From NCBI GenBank assembly GCA_023159155.1, contig JAJNNX010000001.1, positions 310,001-374,000 on the forward strand: 64,000 nucleotides of DNA, written 5' to 3'. Shown piece by piece: positions 21,330 through 33,488 of the stretch (position 1 is its first letter; each line of letters starts with the position of its first letter). The position numbers and the translations under genes were made by a program. Source of the DNA: Ustulina deusta. Taxonomy: Eukaryota > Ascomycota > Sordariomycetes > Xylariales > Xylariaceae. Under the pieces are notes generated by a model. It was given only the letters and a program-made list of their open reading frames with translations, searched no databases and had not been told where the DNA came from.

Positions 21330-23752
21330 CTTGAGATAGCCTTTAGAAGCGTATAATGCAATCACGGATCCTCGACGTCAATATGTAGTTCAACGCAAGA
21401 CCAAGACACGTCAAGACTTCTCCAGTCCTGCTATTCATTCGAGTGCTGTTCCCCTTCAGCTCGAGAGTAAGCTTGTTCTAGGAGTGAGGCTGAAGGACTA
21501 GGGATAAGGTTGATCTCACTAGTTATAGATGGTCTAGGCCCCTTCCCCTATTAGATCATTCAGGGAAACAAAACAAGGTATTAACTTAGATTATTTGTCC
21601 CGACGACCACTCAAGAGTCGAAATAAAGGATACGGCTGTACTCCATATATTCCTAAGACTCTCCCCGACCCTGACTAGTCTAGAACCACCAAACACGTCA
21701 TTGGTTCAGAATACAGGAGTAGGTACTTGCTGGTGGGTGGTCTGCCTACCTACTTGGGTAACATTGGAGGATCGCTGACCAAGACAGCCTGTCCTGGCGT
21801 GCATAAAGGCTTACGTCTAGAATACGTGCCGAGGAGCTACGCCCTACGCTGCTCTCCAGCGCAGCTCGATCGCTGCTTGTGTAAGGTATTCCCTTGTGTA
21901 CTAATAGTGCGCATCTGTACTGGGCGGTCTGTTGCAGTAAGATATTTCGACATGACTGGCAAGGGTCAGCTTCCTTCGCTGACCTGTCTCCACAGTCGCC
22001 GCGAAGTGGTGGGGAAAAAACGAAAGGTCAGCCCAGAGCCCAGAGGCCCCAGATCGGCAGTGCCGGCTTATGATTACAGTACCTAGATAGGTACTTTTCT
22101 TACTTTATGCACTATCCAGTCTGCTAGGTTAGTCTAGTGTAGCGGAAGGCAAGTGAGATTCCGCCAGGGGATTTCGCGAAAGTAAAATACGTCTGTCTTC
22201 ATCAACCATGGTGTGGCTGTGTGCTATCTAGTGCGCATCCGGCATATGAAAATGCACTAGACACTCCAGCTGCAGACTAAATGATCTACAGGAAAAGGAT
22301 TTCTATATATAAATGGAATGAGTGGATCACTGTTTCGAAACTCAATGCCTCGGCCGTTGTTTCGTATTAGGACGTGTCGAGAGACGAAGAAGCCGAGAAG
22401 CACAGGATAGAACATTGGCCATGCAATTCCAAATATTAATATTTATCCATGTATAGGCATACACACAACTCAGTAAACAGGAGCATCAGCCACATCAGAA
22501 TTGGAGAATTACCCCTGCTGTCGGTCAGCGACTTAGTAATCTCAGCAGCCCACGCCAATTTCAATGCCCTCGACGGGCATGACGTAGTTTCTAAGCGCGT
22601 TGCGCATGGGAAATCATCAAATTACCGGCCTGCGCCGGCAGTGGGTATTTATTTGTTATATCGCTGACACCGGCGGCTGAGTACTATGTATTCATACATA
22701 GTAAAAGTCGTCTGGGGGAAGTACACACGTCTATACCCTCGTCCATGTTTTTTTTTACGTACATGTAGGTCATCAGTCTTGTTAATGAGCTGGAAGCTTC
22801 GTTAACTGCTGTGTAGGAGGATGATTGGGTCTGAGATGGGTCAGGCTTGGCCCGGCTTGAAAGGGAATGAATGATGGCCTAACTATCAGTCCGACGCAGC
22901 GCCCAGCATATCCCTTTAAATTTCCCTTCATACATGTATGTACACCATGTTTACTCTACTAAGCACACGCCACCAAGTCGTCAATGGTTATTCCCTGTCC
23001 CTTCAAAGTTACTGGGATATAATCTTGATCTTACACTATGCCATAGTCTAGTATAGATGAATGTCATGCATAGGATGCTGTGTGATTCTTCAGCGTAGTA
23101 TCTGTATGAGTTAGCACAGCAACAGACTACCTAGCCGAAAGAGCAGGACTGGCGCGAGCAATCCTAAAGGGATCCACTCGCTTCAACTATCAGATCATAA
23201 GCGCCTGGCTCTTCAAAGCCAAATATGACTAGGTCTCTCTCGACACAAGTGGCCTATCATAAACTACGACACCTATTTGCAACTGGGAATTTGAAGAAAT
23301 ATTTATGCCAAGATGCTGAGCATATACATCGAGACGCATTTTGCTAGTTCCAGGGACCTTCTAGAACTCGACTTGACACCTAAATAGGTCTACAGCGTTC
23401 CACCTGATGTAAAGGACGGTATTACTGCCCAAGACGTACATTGACTACGTGACAAAAGTGATGCTTCATTTTCAATAACACATGCTAATAGCCTCAAAAT
23501 TTCTCAATCGTGCTATAGCACGACTAGATTTCCCATTTGCCAGCAAGTATTTGTAAATATGCATCTTGTACCTCTGACTGGAGTATATTAGGCAGAGACC
23601 TCTCTTCTTTACCAAGCCCGGGGAAACGCCTATACGCCATAGCGTCAATGCTCTCTATATGGTTCGGGTAGAGCCAACCCCTATTTTCTTTCACAGGCCC
23701 TATTAATCTGACGTATAGGTATTGTAAACTGTTGCTCTGAATGCAATGGATC
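21330..23752. other. 2.4-kb gene-poor spacer
   Basis: No gene is supported. The frames at 21727-22086 and 22449-22667 show no recognisable character. The sequence is a mixture of moderate-GC and AT-rich blocks with CCTAGATAGGTA-like motifs. A minus-strand frame at 23524-23787 overlaps the 3' end of NUP192 and is treated as its 3' UTR. Confidence 0.45.
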
Positions 23753-26700
23753 CTACTCCAGGCCGTCGTTGAGCACAATTCGGACAAATTCTAGTTGCTC
23801 TACGACCTTGGCCTCCAATTGGTTTTCCGAGCCTCGTCTCTTATCCGCATCCGAAGCTGGTCTCAACTTGCACTCGGCCTCTCTTGGACCGAGAGCCACT
23901 AATCTCTCTCGCAGTACTTTGCGATGATCGATCCACCAGTCCACGTTTTCTAGCAGTGCGGCGGAATCCCACTCTACAACAGGGATGTCCCTCGCATTAT
24001 TAGTGCGTAGGGCGCCCAGCACTTGGGTGATGAGTGCCAAAGAGTGTATCTCGGAGACGGATGACGGAGTAAGAAAGGCCATGTCCCGACGACCACGCCT
24101 TTGATTATCGCCTGGAGCCTCAAAACGATCAATGCTGGATTGCATCAAGTTTGGGAACTGATTAAGTACGTAGGCAACTTCTGGCGCGATCGTTGCACCC
24201 AGGGCGGACAGCATGTTCAGTAGAATCGGCACGATGCCCTTAGCCCAGACGCTGTAGCATCGCTGTAGGCCAACGGAGTCGGCAAAGGGCGATACGTTGG
24301 GCCGGCGGAGATATGTAGCTAGGTTAGCCGAGGTGATCTGATCAAGCAGTCCGTCACAAGCTAGTTGTTCGGCAACCAGAGGCAAGGCCGACAGCTCGAG
24401 AAGAAAAAGTAGTGCGAGTTCGCCATAGATAGGGTCTCCTTGGTCAGCTAGCTTGTCTGCCCATGAATATAGTGATACAGCAGCCTGGACTCCGTTATGG
24501 GCGGCCACGATATTGAGGATCTGCGTCTGACTTTGGTCCATCCCAGGGATACACAAGCATGCCTGTAAGATGGCGTTTATGATAATGACATCGTTGGTAG
24601 AAACAGCCGCTTCCGAGTCGTGAATAAGGGTCACCACTGTACGGAAACCCTTAGATACAACCACATCTAAAATACCTAACACGGTTTGGGAAACGATGGC
24701 TGGAGATAGACTGTTCCCCTGACTATCGCGCACAGACGCGTTGAAATCACTCTGGCCATACGATCGACCCAATGTTCGTAACGTGACATACAGTAGTCTT
24801 AAAAGAGTACGATATATCGAGATATTTTGCGGTGTATACGGTTCCTGGTAGCTGCTCACTGTTGCCCACAAGCAATTCAACAGCTGAGCAACATCGCCTG
24901 CGGATGGAGAGCTGTCCACAACCCTTTGAACCAACATCAATGCTAAATTCACTCGAGACTCCGCAAGCCGCTCGAAAACTTGATCGTGGCTTTGAATGTC
25001 TTGGTTAGCCTCTAAGCACTGTTGGGCAACCTGTATAGATTGTTTCTTTAGGGTGTCGTTATCTGGCAAGCAAGTGCTAAGCTCAAGTAAGAGGAATTCC
25101 CAGGCATGGTAAAGTGACTAGTTGCGCCGGTCAGTTCTATGTTGGAGGTGAAAGAATACGTATCAAACTTACCAGTTGAGCGTCGACGAGAGATAGGTTC
25201 GTATTAGCCATTTCCATTTCGCTCCTAAAACCTGTATTGCGTGGTCCAATCCAGCTTGGATCAAATTTCAGCATCTTATCCGCAGAGCCAATGGCATAAT
25301 AAAACTCAGTACCCAGCGACTTAGGCTCAAGCAATGTTCGCTTGAAGTTGTCGAGAGAGCAGCTTGGATACTGTCTGCTAAAGTTCCTAGAAAAGTTCAC
25401 ATGGAGGCCCCTATTATAGCCAGAGACTCCGACGCCGTCTCGTAGATAATAGTCAAGGTCTTGAGTGAGCTCTTTGGCAAATGAGCCCGCCTGACCTAAT
25501 TGGCGCAGGTGGAACAGCTGCATTGCAAAAATCTCGGCAATGTATGCTGCAATTCGAGCCTCATTGCAAGCTCGTAGAACCTTCGTTTTCAAGGTAATGG
25601 ACGATGGTTTCAGATTACGGACGAAACTTCGGAGTTCGGTGAGAAAACTTGTGTTTTTTTGCAAAGTAAATATGGTCCAAGGCCAATAGTTCTGAGCTGA
25701 AGTGATGAAGTCCAAAATAGCTAAAGCCTCTGGTTGGTCAAGCTTGGACAATGAGGCAAGTCTTGTCAAGGCCGAACCAAGAATTGAGCTTGAAGAAGTC
25801 TCTGAGGACTTGCCGTTGCTTACTCTTGCATCTCTTGGGGTTTTACCCGTGAGGAGACAATTCGCCATCCACTGTTGCCTATTTCTTACAATAGTAGAAA
25901 AGAAATGCCAGATAGTGTTGGCTTGCTGGGCTTGGTTGAATGGTCTATCTAGAGTGCTGATGAGTTGAAGAAACGAGCGAGACGTCTGAGGGCCAAGGTT
26001 TCCAAGCAAAGAGGGGGGTTCTCCAATTGTCTTGCCGGCACTGATCACCAAGGACTCTAGAAGCTCAACAACAGGCCCTTTGAAAGCCTCATCCCGCGCA
26101 CAGAGTCGGGCAACATATGGTGTTATTTTGAATAGTTGGGATTCCAGCGTACTGGACGATCGATCGGAGTAATTTGCTACCCTGACTAGGGTGGTTGCAA
26201 ACCTTAAGACCGCTACGGTCTGGTCGCGGAATACTTGGGATCGCTGAGCATATATGGTCGATTCTAGACCTTGCGTTGCTGCCACAAGAGTTCCCAGGAG
26301 AGGCAGGACACGAAGGCTTCCAGCAGATGGACCGAGAAAACTGTCGAGGATAAAATTTGCAGCCGGCTGCAGAACGGACATCAATGCAGTCTTTGCCGAT
26401 ATATCGTCGATGCTGAAAGTGTAGTATATAATTTTGTCCATTATTGGCACGATATCACGCACCAGGGTCATTCGATCCTGTTCCGTCGCAAATCTCCACG
26501 TTGACGAACTTTCCAAAAAATCTACTGCGGCTTGAGAGATCGCCAATGTAATCCGTGTGATTATTTTGTCTGAGACTCCAAGCCAAACATTATCAGCGGA
26601 GCGTTGCCGGGGATTTGTCTTAATGTCCGTCTTTCGTCGAACGGAGCTGGCCATTGCATTATCCACCAGGTCTGAAAATAGCCGTACCGTAGATAGGAGT

Positions 26701-29444
26701 AGGTCAAACTGAACGTCAGACAGGTCGAGGTTCCCGATAATGCGGGCAAGCCGCCCACCCTGTGATTGGCTTCGAAGCAAGGTACACTTCGCCATATATG
26801 ACCAAACTCTGCCGGGGCAGATAGGTAAGATAGCATGTAAGAAGTGTACACAAGCAACCAGAGCCCCCAAGCTAAGGTTGTCCTGGCCGTTGTCCAGGAG
26901 CACATCCATTGTATCGCAAACCACTGATACGACGTCTTTATTACGGGGCAGCGCTCGGCTAGCTTCTCCTATAATAGCGAGTCCCGCCTCTGAAGAGTTG
27001 GCTGCTCTTCCAACTGATTCAGGGACCCGAAGGACTTCGGTCCGGACCAACGTTGCCAGCAATGAAATAACCTCTGCAATATCGTCGAGTGCAAGCACAC
27101 CAAGCGCCATATCGTATCTATTAGCAGAAATGTTTACTTCTAAACGTTTCCCTAGCAGGGCCAGAGCAGAGTGCTGATATTCCACCCGTGCTATCTTCCC
27201 TTCATCCACAATAAACCGCCCATACGTACCAGCAGGTAGAACGAAGAGCTCTTCGTCTGTCGCAACTCTTTTGCGGCTCGAGACCGGAGAGAATAGAGGG
27301 AAATCATCGGTAAACTGGAAAGAGTTCGAATTTTCTTCTTCATTTGCAAGATGATACGCCGTGAAATCGTCGGGCAGAGTGAAGGTGAGTGTTTGCGTCT
27401 TCTCAAGTAGCTTGGTGATGTGATCGTGTCTGTTGTTGTCGGGTAAAGCAGGTGAACAGCCAAGGGTCCGGCATATAGTCATGAATGGAGCGAATTCGTA
27501 TGGGAAGCGGTCAAGCGCCTGCTGAACGTAGGCTTCTAATATAACTTGATCATTTAGGGCGCAAGAAAGAATATCATCTTGTGAGGCTTCATGGACAGCC
27601 GGTATATCCCAATATTCCTGGGAACCGCTAAGGACAGACAGAAGTGCGGTGAGTGGTTCTGCTTTGTAGCCAACAAATGGATATGTGGCTTTGAGCAGAT
27701 CCAGAAAGGCAATCCTCATTCGGGAGCCTACTGAAGAGGGAAAGATGCCACGTTCCGTTGGGCCTAGATGCGATGATAACGCCGCGATCACATCGAAAAC
27801 ATGTACCTCATCGGTCACAACTACTGCGAGCAGCTGCACTCTTTGAAAGTCACGATCCAGGTTCTTGTTAATGAGAAAATCGTCGTATCGTCTTTTGTCG
27901 ATAGTGGTGATACTCCCAGCGGAATTCCTCCTACCAGCATTTGGGACCATCTGCGTTTTCGAATCATAGTTTTCGACAGCCTTCTGGTTCTGAATAGTAT
28001 CGCGTTTTTCTGCCCGTTCTTGATAAGAAGAAAACATGGCATGTACAATGGGAACCCATGCAAACAAAACCGGTGACATATAAGCCGATCCCATTGCGAT
28101 TGAACCTTCGAGAACATCATGGATCTGTTCAAGTACGCTCGAGGTCGCCAAGTATTCGTTGTCCGTGTCGAGATCTATTTCACCCTCGAAAAATGCCATC
28201 ATCCTCGGCAGGTTGAGAATTTTTAGTGATATAACGCAGACAAGACATTGCAATGGAGTCATCAGATCAGAAATGCTTTGAGGAAACTAGAAAAAAGTGT
28301 CAGCCGCCCAGTTTCCCGATGGTGTCAGGCATTATATACCTACCCCCTGTAACCGATTCAAAAAAGCAAGCTCGTCAGCCAAAGAGAACCATTGTTTAGC
28401 AACGGTATCCGACACAAAGCTATCGCTCGACTGATCTAGCAGTTGAAATAATATCGTCATACGATGCAACATCTCGGTCAAGGACGTATATGTCCACAGC
28501 TCCTGGTTGTCCTCAGTCAACAGTTCCTTATCCTCAACCACGTATTCTAAGCTAGCTCCGGCCTGTCGAATGCAGACTGGCAAGAGAATAATGTATTGGG
28601 CGATGAGGGCATGGCATGTCTTGGTAGGGATGTCGGCAGTTGATTTCTGGGGTTGCTTGGACGAGATGCCGTATACATCGAGAAGGGATTTCCGTATAGA
28701 ACTCGAGGCTTCGGTGGCTGGCGACATGGGGAGCTTCTCCTGCAGCATCAGAGTGAAAATGTGGTCATTTGTAGCGGCGTAATAGCGGCGCTCGGAGAGG
28801 TAGGTTTGGAAAACGCGCTGCCGCCTGCTCTTGGGTTTGTCGAAGTCGGCCTGGATTTCGGATGCATCGAGGGTTGCGGTCAGACTCAGACCTGGTATGA
28901 TGTTGGAAGTCTGGGCGTTCCCAGCGCCGGAAGCAGCCCGCAAGCCGGCGACGTCCTGGTTCGAGATGGGGCCGAGCAGCTGGCTGGTTGGGCGAGACTG
29001 GTATTCGACAACGACGACTCGCAGAGCGGCAACCTCGTTGATGCGGGCATTCTTGCTCAACCACAAAGCGTCCTCCTTGATGACGTTTATGTCGTACTTG
29101 TCGTTCGGGGTCGGGGTGACGTGGATCGCGGCCGTCTTCTTTTCGAAGGTCGCATGATGCGGGCCCTTGTCGCTCGCGGGCTCGAAGGCAGAGCTCGGGC
29201 TGGTGAAGAAGGACTGGACGAGGGGGTCGTTGAAGAAGTCGATGACGGCCTGGCTGCTTTGGCGGTGCCCAGTCGGGTCCATCAAGGCCGATGCAACAAG
29301 TTTCCATGATCTAGGAAGCGGGGGATCAGCGTCAGCGAAGGAGGCAGGGCGGACAGGTCACAGGACATACAAGATGATGGTCTCGCCCCGGAGACATGGT
29401 TCCAAAGGGGGGAGATAGAGCTGGTCGGCAAGCGGCTCTGCCAT
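23753..29444 (-). CDS. NUP192: inner-ring nucleoporin NUP192 (NUP205 family)
   Basis: Four minus-strand exons (29444-29371, 29310-28344, 28286-25173, 25117-23753) encode about 1839 residues. All junctions keep frame: ETII|LSWKLVA, RLQG|FPQSIS and DAQL|SLYHAWEF. Introns are 55-60 nt. The start MAEPLADQLYLPPLEPCLRG is typical of Sordariomycete NUP192. The whole protein is an all-helical solenoid without low-complexity or FG repeats, in line with its role as a scaffold of the nuclear pore inner ring with NUP188, NUP170, NIC96 and NUP53. The size is close to the roughly 1700-1800 residues usual for fungi. There are no breaks. The function assignment rests on overall family resemblance (start region, FEGEIDLDTDNEYL, length). 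Confidence 0.9.
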
Positions 29445-30662
29445 TGCTGCAAGTATCAGCGGGCAATGCGCACCTGATGATGCAGCAAATGCATGTGAAG
29501 CAGCAGAATGTTGCGACCTGGTGTGGGCGAGAGCTATGTTTTTCTTTTTTTTTGTTGTCGTGACGCGCCGAGAAGGTAGATAGGCTGAGACTTAGAGATG
29601 TTCGCGGGTCGCAAAGCTTCGATAAGGTTGCTTGTCACTCAATAGGCTTATCTGTAGGTACTTAAGTAAGTAGATACCTGGTAGGTCAGGTCAGGAACCA
29701 AAGGGCGGTCCAAGCTCCAGAGTCAGGTACAATAGGTATACTATGGAAGTACCTACCTACCTAAGTTATAGAGCTCACTGTACCTACAGGTCATTGAAGT
29801 TATAGCATCCAGCTTGCAGTAGCATTCCTCAGGGTACCTACCAGGTAGGTGAAGACCAATTGAAGCTATCAAAAGATGATACCTAGTACCTCATAGATAG
29901 GTTTTACCACGATGTACCTAATTGAGATCCCAACCTGAGTTATGTTTTTTTTTGTCTGAGGCAAGCCTGAGCTGCCTCCGATTTTTCCTATAAATAAACG
30001 GATAGTAGGTAGCGAAGTATTTACCTAATAAACCAGTTTTGTTGCTTTTAACAGACTTCTTAGGATGGAAGTTGCAGTAGGGAGGTAGCTGCCCAGGTAA
30101 GCGAATGGAGCCAATATATATACCTAGTTTATCGGCTTTGTTTATGTTTAACAAAGAATACTAACGTTATACAATCTTGTATTATTAGTATTTAGCACCT
30201 TTAGATATTTACTATTACTCTTTTTAAGTACAAAAATATGAACAGCATTTCATATTTTCTATGGGTAATATCTTAAGGTTACAGCAATTACTCGAGCAAC
30301 AAGAAGCTAAAATTGCATGTTAAGCTAGCAACACTGACACAGAAAAGGACAACATTAAGGTGAAGAAAGCCAAAGAACTTATTAAAGAAGGACAACTATA
30401 AATACTTTAGCGGTATTTCCATGCACGTTCTTTGTTCAGTTATTCGGGTGGCAATTGACCTCTTGTCGACTAAGTACATAAGGCGAGCCGACCAATCCAA
30501 CTGGGCCGGATATTTCCTCGACGAATTGTCCTACTGCTGGCATGACTTTGCAGCCAAGCAAGGCCACCCCTTTATAAGCCACTAGGATAACAACATCCAT
30601 CACAAGGTAATTTTGTTCCTTTGTAAACCAGCATTGTACGACCACCAGAACGACGCACCTCG
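29445..30662. other. spacer with TACCTA motifs and AT-rich island
   Basis: 29650-29910 is dense in ACCTACCTA/TAGGTA motifs. 30130-30430 is AT-rich. Within it, 30279-30401 reads LQQLLEQQEAKIAC, a stop, then TDTEKDNIKVKKAKELIKEG, a coiled-coil-like peptide broken by TAA that may be a transposase or other relic. No intact gene is seen. Confidence 0.4.
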
Positions 30663-31561
30663 ATGAAAATTTTTACAAACTCCTCCTTTTTCCGCGAGCG
30701 GCCGGCGGCGGCCTTGCCTCCGCCTGCCCAAGTCAGGGCTCTGAATGAGAAAAACCGAGGCAAAGACAAGATCAGCTTCGATCGGCCGCCTCCTGTCAAA
30801 ATTGAACCACTTGGCCTTTTCATCAAGTATGGAACGCACGTGACTGTAACAGAGATTCAGACGCAGATTATGATACGTGAGAAGCTACTAGGGCGAGTAC
30901 CCGTTCCTGAAGTGTTTGGATGGACCCAAGACCAGGGTCAGACATTCTTGTATATGTCTCTGGTCTACGGAGACCCTTTACACGAGAGATGGCCCACCAT
31001 GACAAGAGACGAGAAGTCTCAAATCTGCGCCGAGCTGCGACGGGCGGCAAGTGCCTGGCGAAGCTTGAGACAGGGCGACAATGATGGCTACATTGGTAAG
31101 TGGCATGGTATTGCGTGTGATATTTTGATAACTGAACCATTGACCAATTAATAGGCAGCGTGCATAAGCAGCCCCTGAACGACATATTCTTCACCCTGAA
31201 TGCAGAGGTTATAGGTCCATTTCAGGGTACAGATGCTGTCCAGCAGTTCCAGAATGTAGTCGGTATCGATGTCGCCAGCCCAGGGCCTATTGTCTTCACT
31301 CATAACGATCTTGTCGCGTGCAACATCCTCGTGGCAAAAACGTCGGCAAGGCTGGCAGCTGTCGTGGATTGGGGCCAGGCCGGATGGTATCCGGCGTACT
31401 GGGAGTATTGCAAGGCTCGACGCGTGAATGTGCCCGACGATCGGTTCTTCAATGAACACGAGCAGGAGTGGAAGCGGGAATACTTGCCTCGGATTGTGGA
31501 TGTGGTAGATGAGGAGAAGGTCTGGTATCCTTTTCTACGCTTTGCTTTGTCCAAGATCTGA
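30663..31561 (+). CDS. APH-type (aminoglycoside phosphotransferase-like) kinase
   Basis: Exons 30663-31095 and 31155-31561 (59-nt intron, GTAAGT..ATAG) encode 279 residues. The N-terminus (MKIFTNSSFFRERPAAALPP) and the FIKYGTHVTVTE lysine strand start the kinase-like fold. The Brenner-type motif is HNDLVACN (194-201), with His-Asn-Asp in place of the commoner His-Gly-Asp. The metal-binding motif is VVDWGQAGWYPAYWEYCKA (Asp216). This is a very common fungal APH-fold family (protein-kinase-like, Pfam APH). The natural substrate is unknown and it is not evidence of antibiotic resistance. The length is complete for the family. It sits alone in AT-rich spacers; codon use is less GC-rich than in the housekeeping genes. 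Confidence 0.85.
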
Positions 31562-33487
31562 TTAAACCGCCTGCCTAAGTACTTATTTAAGTGCTCCGCG
31601 GCGCGCACACACTTGCAAGAAATATTGATGGTACCTAGATAGTTAAAGAGAAGGAGGTTCCCAGGTTACTATCAGGTGTTATGATTGATGGTGGTGTAAC
31701 TCTCCCTCATATGCGATTTAAGTTATATCCCAAGTTGGGTGGGCCAATTGCTAGTATACCATGGCGAAATACGCTCTGTCTTCCACACCGTGATATAGGT
31801 GTTGGTGAGTAAGGTATCTCGATTGGTTCTGGGACGTAAAGCAAGGGAAAGGACTTGCATATATTTCCTCTTTTTCTGGCCTTATTTTTGGCTAGCCTTA
31901 TGTTGGGCCTCGAGTTTGGTTTGTAATAGTCGGTAATAAGGGCATGGTATATGTAGTCGCGAGTTCTTCACGGGAAGCGACCGTTCCTAGGAGCTGATAG
32001 GTGCAGGCGGTTGTTTGCGCCCGCACGATTAGAAGAACTCACCGGGCGAGCCACAATAGCTACCTACCTAACGTTTATCCTTAAAACCCATGAGAGAACA
32101 TTTCGAGCATGTGACACAGATACGGTAGAGCTGCTGCATTCAGCGACCAAAGTCTTAGAACCAAGTATATTTACATCAGGACCCTGGGCCAATACAGTAA
32201 GATCTTGATCAATCTGGTTCTTTGATATGTTAATCTCCGAGGTAAAACTTCGTACCTATGCGGCCGCCGAGCAATGCGGACGAAGACCAGTACGGGCTTG
32301 GATCATACGGATTGCATTCCGTACCGGTGCGACCTCGAGGTTCGGACCAGTCTGAGTGAAATTCTGCTTAGTATAGGTTTATAACATACCAAATGAAGAA
32401 ACAAAACAACGATATAGAATAGTTTATATTAGCCCCGTGTAACTCCTTAGTGGTCTATGTTGCAGGTTAAACCTGTATTCATTCGGCTGTATATAGTTGC
32501 ACTTCTCCTTAGAAGGCTGGTATAGTTATTTCCCTCTTTTCTCTTCATGTTCTATATAGTATACGGCCGCTTAATAATTATTTTACGGCAAAGCCCAAGT
32601 TAAAGCGCGGTTTTATATGTGCTTCCTTTTAAGGAGCAAGAAACGCAGGGATAAACAGAAATGGCGGTTTTCGGCCTATGTCCGATTCAGAGGGACCATC
32701 CGCGTTGAACCCACCTCACGAGAAGCTAACGGGCGTTATCGAACTTCCAACGAAGAGGTTGTTACGGCGTGCACAAAATTCAGAATGCGCAACATATAAT
32801 GGCGTGCTTTCATTGGGAGGCTCGGTCGCGGCAGCTAACCGCCGAAATGTCGTTAAAATTCCAAGGAATTGCTAAGATCGACTGTCTCTTCGACCCCGGA
32901 AGGGAGTTAAACAATCCTGTGAACGTCTTCAAGCGAACAACATCGCGTAAACGACAGCCATGCCACCCTGAGATAGGATGGAATCGGTCGGTCAACCCGA
33001 TTTATTAAAACCCGACCGTTTCGAGGCGCATTTTCTATGTATAAAGCTAAGCACAAATGCCGTTGCGTACCTGACTACGTCCTACCTAAGGATAGGGTGA
33101 GCCGAGCCTGAGCAAATGTAACGATTACGCTAAACCTAATTTGTGTGGTAAACCTCCTGGAACCTAAGTAGTACCGAGGGGTACCGGTATTAGATATCGA
33201 ATAACCCCACTTAGAATTTGCCTGGACCGGCGATGGGTTCTGCCCCCAATTCCCTCCGATTACTGCTGTCTTCACAGAGGCTCGAGAACCACATTGAAGC
33301 TTGCCCTCAGTATCCATGACTGCCTAAGTTCATTCCAACTTCGCCGTTCACCTCAGCTACGGCCTTCCGGCTTTGATCTCTTTGATTTTTCTCGCACGAT
33401 AATCGAAATCAACTTGTCTTGAACTTCACTTCCTTGTTTTCGCTAATACATCGGACTGGTGGTGTTCGTCCGACCCCGATTTGAGTC
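31562..33487. other. 1.9-kb spacer, partly AT-rich
   Basis: 32360-32620 is AT-rich. A plus-strand frame at 32678-32875 (MSDSEGPSALNPPHEKLTG..) looks faintly protein-like, but no continuation or family is seen. A short hairpin (CGGTCGG/CCGACCG) lies near 32985-33020. The last 170 bp before trpC is pyrimidine-rich leader. Confidence 0.4.
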
Positions 33488-33488
33488 A
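33482..33488 (+). promoter_or_regulatory. TGAGTCA (Gcn4/CpcA-type site) overlapping trpC start
   Basis: TGAGTCA is the exact consensus for the cross-pathway/general amino-acid control regulator (Gcn4p, CPC1, CpcA), which in other fungi activates tryptophan genes. Here it spans -6 to +1 of the coding region, so it lies within the transcribed region rather than a usual promoter position; it may be chance. Confidence 0.3.

Noticed and set aside
32617..32875. Overlapping plus-strand frames before trpC
   Set aside because: Short, overlapping in two frames and without family features; mentioned only as part of the spacer.
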